Assembly: GCF_006861825.1 (NCBI RefSeq)
Contig: NZ_VDGI01000027.1
Location: 1-41,547, forward strand
Direction of reading: 5' to 3'
DNA from: Psychrobacillus vulpis
GTDB taxonomy: Bacteria > Bacillota > Bacilli > Bacillales_A > Planococcaceae
Length of the DNA: 41,547 bases
Positions 38,049 to 41,547 of this stretch are shown here, one piece after another. The translations under genes were made by a program, and so were the position numbers. The notes beneath the pieces were generated by a model. It did no database searches. It was not told where the DNA came from and saw only the letters and a program-made list of their open reading frames with translations. Position 1 is the first letter of the stretch. Each line of letters begins with the position of its first letter.

Positions 38049-39464
38049 ATGGCAAAAACGATTATCGAGAAAATTTGGGATGAACATATTGTGTACGAGG
38101 AAGAAGGAAAACCAGACCTTCTCTATATCGATTTACACTTGCTCCATGAAGTAACATCTCCACAGGCTTTCGAAGGGTTACGACTAAATAATCGGAAGGT
38201 ACGTCGTCCTGATCTTTGCTATGCAACGATGGATCATAACGTACCTACTCGAAATAGAGAACAGATTACGGATGTAATCGCCCGAACACAAATCAATACA
38301 CTTCAACAAAACTGTGAAGAATTTGGAATTCCACTTGCCAATATGGACCATCCAGATCAAGGGATCGTACATATTATTGGCCCAGAACTAGGACTAACAC
38401 AACCTGGGAAAACCATCGTTTGCGGAGATAGTCATACTTCCACTCATGGTGCGTTTGGTGCAATTGCATTTGGGATTGGTACGAGTGAGGTAGAGCATGT
38501 TCTATCTACTCAAACACTATGGCAAGCAAGACCAAAAACGATGGAAATTAAAGTAACAGGCGAACTAGGTTACGGGGTAGCTGCAAAAGATATTATTTTA
38601 GCGATCATTTCGAAATTCGGCATCGATATGGGTACTGGGTATATCGTAGAGTATACAGGTGAAGCTATTCGCAAGTTATCGATGGAAGAACGTATGACGA
38701 TTTGTAATATGTCCATTGAAGCAGGAGCTCGAGCTGGTTTGATTAGCCCGGATGAAACAACAGTTAATTTCTTAAGGGGTCGAGAGCATGTTCCAACAGG
38801 AGAAGCTTTTGAAAAAGAAGCGGATCGCTGGCTTTCATTGGCTTCAGATGAAGGAGCTGTTTACGATAAAACGGTGGAAATTTCCGCTGATGAAATCGAA
38901 CCTTTTGTTACATGGGGTACAAATCCTTCTATGGGTTCAGGAATATCGAATCACATTCCATATACAAAAGACTTTTCTGAAACAAGTGATCAACAAGCGC
39001 ATGAAAAAGCACTTGCATATATGGGGTTGGAGGAAGGAATGCCTTTAACAGATATTGCTATTAGCAATGTGTTCATCGGTTCTTGTACGAATGCTCGTCT
39101 GAGCGACTTGCGCACAGCAGCAAGCGTTATTGAAGGTCGTAAAGTACATCCAAATGTGAAAGCAATTGTCGTTCCAGGATCACAAACAGTGAAAAAACAA
39201 GCAGAACAAGAAGGCATCGACAAAATATTCCTTGATGCAGGATTTGAATGGCGCGAATCTGGATGTAGTATGTGTCTTGCGATGAATGATGACGTTGTAC
39301 CAGCTGGTGAACATTGTGCATCTACTTCCAACCGTAATTTTGAAGGTCGTCAAGGTGCAGGATCTAAAACACATTTGATGAGTCCTGCAATGGCAGCAGC
39401 GGCAGCCATTGAAGGCCATATCGTAGATATTCGCAAATTTCAACTTTCTCCAGCAGGGATTTAA
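38049..39464 (+). CDS. leuC: 3-isopropylmalate dehydratase, large subunit
   Basis: A 471-residue aconitase-family Fe-S subunit that interconverts 2- and 3-isopropylmalate with LeuD. Seen: [12 protein letters not shown] start, [20 protein letters not shown] near residue 125, and the cluster cysteines in FIGSCTNAR (near 345) and [11 protein letters not shown] (near 405). The ending [20 protein letters not shown] is typical. AAGGAGAGG lies before the ATG. It is separated from leuD by a 202-base gap that holds copy 2 of the structured repeat. Confidence 0.96.
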   Translation: MAKTIIEKIWDEHIVYEEEGKPDLLYIDLHLLHEVTSPQAFEGLRLNNRKVRRPDLCYATMDHNVPTRNREQITDVIARTQINTLQQNCEEFGIPLANMDHPDQGIVHIIGPELGLTQPGKTIVCGDSHTSTHGAFGAIAFGIGTSEVEHVLSTQTLWQARPKTMEIKVTGELGYGVAAKDIILAIISKFGIDMGTGYIVEYTGEAIRKLSMEERMTICNMSIEAGARAGLISPDETTVNFLRGREHVPTGEAFEKEADRWLSLASDEGAVYDKTVEISADEIEPFVTWGTNPSMGSGISNHIPYTKDFSETSDQQAHEKALAYMGLEEGMPLTDIAISNVFIGSCTNARLSDLRTAASVIEGRKVHPNVKAIVVPGSQTVKKQAEQEGIDKIFLDAGFEWRESGCSMCLAMNDDVVPAGEHCASTSNRNFEGRQGAGSKTHLMSPAMAAAAAIEGHIVDIRKFQLSPAGI

Positions 39465-39470
39465 ACCCTT

Positions 39471-39631
39471 GCTGAATAAAGTTGAGGCCTCCGGCGGATG
39501 TCACAGATTTTAAAAGGAGTAATTGAAGGATGATAGCCTAAATACGTCGAATCCATGCGACAACGGCTATCTGACCTGCATCACGCAGGCCTAAGTTCAA
39601 TTTAAAATCTGGACGCAATTACGCCAAGGCG
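39471..39631 (+). repeat. Structured dispersed repeat, copy 2
   Basis: It matches 31403-31554 in order and orientation. Stems: CAGATTTTAAA/TTTAAAATCTG (39504-39514 with 39601-39611, extended by GTC/GAC across a bulged A), GATAGCC/GGCTATC (39532-39538 with 39565-39571), and CCTGC/GCAGG (39575-39579 with 39585-39589). GATAGCC/GGCTATC here against GTTAGCC/GGCTAAC in copy 1 is a compensating pair change. The 5' half of the first hairpin of copy 1 is missing. It lies within the leuC-leuD gap, so it is carried on the operon transcript. Confidence 0.8.
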
Positions 39632-39666
39632 AAATTGATTTAGTAAATAAGTAAGGAGGAAAAACT

Positions 39667-40242
39667 GTGGAGCCTATTAATGAAATAAAAAGTGTTATTA
39701 CACCTTTAAATCAAAAAAATGTTGATACCGATCAAATAATTTCAAAAGAGTTTCTAAAAAGAATAGAGCGTACAGGATTTGGTCAGTACTTGTTTTATCA
39801 CTGGCGCTTTGATGCACAAGGAAATCCGATAAAAGATTTTATTTTAAACGACGACCGTTATAAAGACTCTACTATTCTAGTAGCCCATGAAAATTTCGGA
39901 TGTGGATCATCGCGTGAGCATGCTCCATGGTCGATATTAGACTATGGCTTTCGAGTAGTCATTGCACCGAGCTTCGCAGATATTTTCTATAATAACTGCA
40001 TGAAAAATGGAATTCTTCCTATTAAATTGTCGGTGGAAGAGGTAGAAGAACTTCTAAGAAAAGAATTGTATAACGTAGAAGTCAATTTAGAAACTCAAAC
40101 GGTAACGGGAGCAGATGGTATTGTTTATTCATTTGACATTGATCCTTACCAAAAGAAAATGCTTCTAAATGGGTGGGATGAAATTTCATTGACATTCCAA
40201 TATGAAGATCAAATAAAAGCTTATGAATTAAGAAAAGCGTAA
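39667..40242 (+). CDS. leuD: 3-isopropylmalate dehydratase, small subunit
   Basis: A 191-residue swivel-domain subunit partnering LeuC. Seen: VITPLNQKNVDTDQIISKEF at the start, HENFGCGSSREHAPWSILDY near residue 78 (the family GCGSSREH motif), and FADIFYNNCMKNGILPIKL. Length is normal. The start is GTG with AAGGAGG seven bases ahead (39653-39659). The ilvA-like gene follows closely. Confidence 0.95.
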   Translation: MEPINEIKSVITPLNQKNVDTDQIISKEFLKRIERTGFGQYLFYHWRFDAQGNPIKDFILNDDRYKDSTILVAHENFGCGSSREHAPWSILDYGFRVVIAPSFADIFYNNCMKNGILPIKLSVEEVEELLRKELYNVEVNLETQTVTGADGIVYSFDIDPYQKKMLLNGWDEISLTFQYEDQIKAYELRKA

Positions 40243-40285
40243 GTCGCAAGCTTACTTAAAATTAGAAAATTAGGAGATGGTTTTG

Positions 40286-41274
40286 TTGGGAATTCATACG
40301 ACACTGTAGGTTTATATTTAGCATCAGAAAAAGTAGCGGAGTTCGTTCACCGAACACCATGTAAAATGTCGACAACATTTAATGAATTCAGTGGAAAGAA
40401 AGTATTTCTCAAAATGGAGAACTTGCAAAAAACCGGTTCATTTAAAATTAGAGGGGCGATGAACAAAGTACTACAGCTTTCGGAAGCTGAATGCGAAAAA
40501 GGCTTAATCGCTGCTTCTGCTGGTAATCATGCACAAGGTGTCGCTTATGCCGGAAAAGCACGAAATGTGCCAGTCACGATTTTCATGCCAACCGGAACAC
40601 CCGAAGCTAAGGTGAACGCAACGAGAGGATACGGAGCGACGGTCAAACTTGTTGGACAAAATTTTGACGAAGCATATGTTGCAGCAAGAGAAGAGCAACT
40701 TCGAACGGGTGCAACATTCATTCACCCATTTGACGACCTAGCAGTAATCGAAGGTCAAGCAACAGTTGCTATGGAAATGCTCCAGCAACGACCTGAGATC
40801 GATACAATCGTTGTGCCTGCCGGCGGAGGAGGCCTACTAGCTGGTACATTATTAGCTGTAAAGTCTACTCGTCCAGATATTCGAGTAATCGGCGTTCAAT
40901 CTATTAATGCTCCAGCAATAACTATTGCCTATAAAGGGAAAAATGACGGAATCCTTACATTTCAAGGAAAAACGATAGCGGAAGGCATTAACGTGAAAGT
41001 TCCTGGGAAGCTAACAATGAACATAATTCATTCTTTTGTAGATGACATGGTCACGGTGACCGAGCAAGAAATTGCGTCGGCAATTCTCTTCATGCTCGAA
41101 CGAGAAAAAACGCTAATTGAAGGTGCAGGAGCCGCAGCAGTAGCGGCAGTGTTGAATCACCACACTCCATCCTCCGCCCAAAACATAGGAATCATCGTAA
41201 GCGGAGGAAACTTCGACATCGGCAAACTCGCTGAATGCCAACAAATGTCACTAAAAGTTCCATTAGCAAAATAA
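40286..41274 (+). CDS. ilvA: Threonine dehydratase, short form, with a disrupted 5' frame
   Basis: A PLP enzyme deaminating threonine to 2-ketobutyrate, the entry to isoleucine. Seen: the Schiff-base lysine in KTGSFKIRGAMNK, SAGNHAQGVAY, and the glycine loop PAGGGGLLAGT. It ends at about 330 residues without the C-terminal regulatory domain of classical IlvA, so it may not be inhibited by isoleucine. The family-like sequence SEKVAEFVHRTPC precedes ATG 40366, but that frame has no start codon near a ribosome site. The TTG starts after TTAGGAG (40270-40276) are in another frame, which stops at 40307-40309. A one-base indel near 40301-40306 would join them. From ATG 40366 alone only 302 residues are made. 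Confidence 0.75.
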
Positions 41275-41286
41275 ATAGTTTCTTCA

Positions 41287-41317
41287 CCACTAGCCGCTTA
41301 AGGCTAGTGGTTTTTTT
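41287..41317 (+). terminator. Terminator after the ilvA-like gene
   Basis: CCACTAGCC (41287-41295) pairs perfectly with GGCTAGTGG (41302-41310), followed by seven Ts. It closes the ilv-leu cluster. Confidence 0.93.
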
Positions 41318-41511
41318 GAGTGAGAGTAGCACGAGTTCTTGGGATGAAGGGGAGCATATTTCGTTTTGGATAAGAGGCTTTCATTTAAATGGCAATGAAA
41401 TTGGGCTTATGTCGAGCGATTGAGTCAAGTCCTTATAATTGTGTAAAATGCTAATTACAAGTTTTCAATTGTTTTGTATCACAAACAGATTCTGTTCGAA
41501 GTATGAATTTG

Positions 41512-41547
41512 ATTGGATTGGAAGGGGGTACCCCCTTCCAATCCAAT
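41512..41547. repeat. Perfect 36-bp palindrome at the window end
   Basis: The two 18-base arms are exact complements with no loop, centred between 41529 and 41530 (GGGGGTACCCCC at the middle). The second arm ends on the last base of the window. The remaining 194 bases between the terminator and this palindrome hold no gene that I can support. Confidence 0.9.

Noticed and set aside
38788-39048. An 86-codon plus-strand frame inside leuC
   Set aside because: It overlaps leuC in another frame and gives low-likelihood protein text without a ribosome site.
41235-41423. A 62-codon frame after ilvA
   Set aside because: It runs through the ilvA end and its terminator hairpin, has no ribosome site, and the product resembles nothing.
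41325-41425. A possible fourth 21-bp array (GAG-starting boxes)
   Set aside because: Box spacing is irregular (about 17 to 23 bp) and the cores are too different.

Overview
The window looks like chromosome of a low-GC Gram-positive bacterium of the order Bacillales, most likely a Planococcaceae-type organism (Psychrobacillus, Sporosarcina or Lysinibacillus relatives). This rests on strong AGGAGG-type ribosome sites, frequent TTG and GTG starts, a Bacillus-like degV-comF-flgM-flgKL-fliW-csrA-hag-fliDST gene order, and a T-box in front of ilvB. The genus is inferred from gene order and style, not from a database match.

Layout. 1-443: intergenic DNA with a long inverted repeat and a 103-bp tandem repeat. 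444-3027: a NERD-domain protein (minus strand), a lipoprotein and DegV. 3051-4999: comFA and comFC (DNA uptake). 5163-11493: late flagellar genes yvyF, flgM, flgN, flgK, flgL, a yviE homologue, fliW, csrA and hag. 11579-22524: a block inserted between hag and flaG. It holds an unknown 171-residue gene, a Maf/DUF115 flagellin glycosyltransferase, a minus-strand secreted VWA protein with six TIG repeats, and a complete pseudaminic acid pathway in the order pseB-C-F-G-H-I. 22681-25735: flaG, fliD, fliS and fliT. 26160-29195: a LysM-NlpC/P60 cell-wall hydrolase, a chemoreceptor and a small membrane protein. 29721-41274: a branched-chain amino acid cluster ilvD, ilvB, ilvN, ilvC, leuA, leuB, leuC, leuD and an ilvA-like gene.

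How the parts work together. The flagellar genes build the hook-filament junction, cap and filament, with FliW, CsrA and FlgM controlling flagellin. The pse operon makes CMP-pseudaminic acid, and the Maf protein next to hag is the likely enzyme that loads it onto flagellin. SigD-type promoters can be read before yvyF, flgM, hag and flaG. A weaker one precedes the minus-strand VWA-TIG gene, which would place that surface protein in the motility regulon. The hag leader has a hairpin with GGA in its loop plus a GGA-containing ribosome site, the arrangement expected for CsrA control. The ilv-leu genes form the valine/isoleucine/leucine pathway, with a good SigA promoter before ilvD and a T-box (apparent Leu CUC specifier) before ilvB.

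Most unusual signals. (1) A roughly 150-160-bp structured repeat occurs twice in the ilv-leu cluster, after ilvD and between leuC and leuD. Its stem bases change in compensating pairs between the copies. (2) Short intergenic repeats occur at three places with near-exact 21-bp phasing. (3) A decayed copy of the VWA-TIG gene start lies upstream of that gene. (4) The ilvA-like gene appears to have a broken reading frame at its 5' end. (5) A perfect 36-bp palindrome ends exactly at the window edge.
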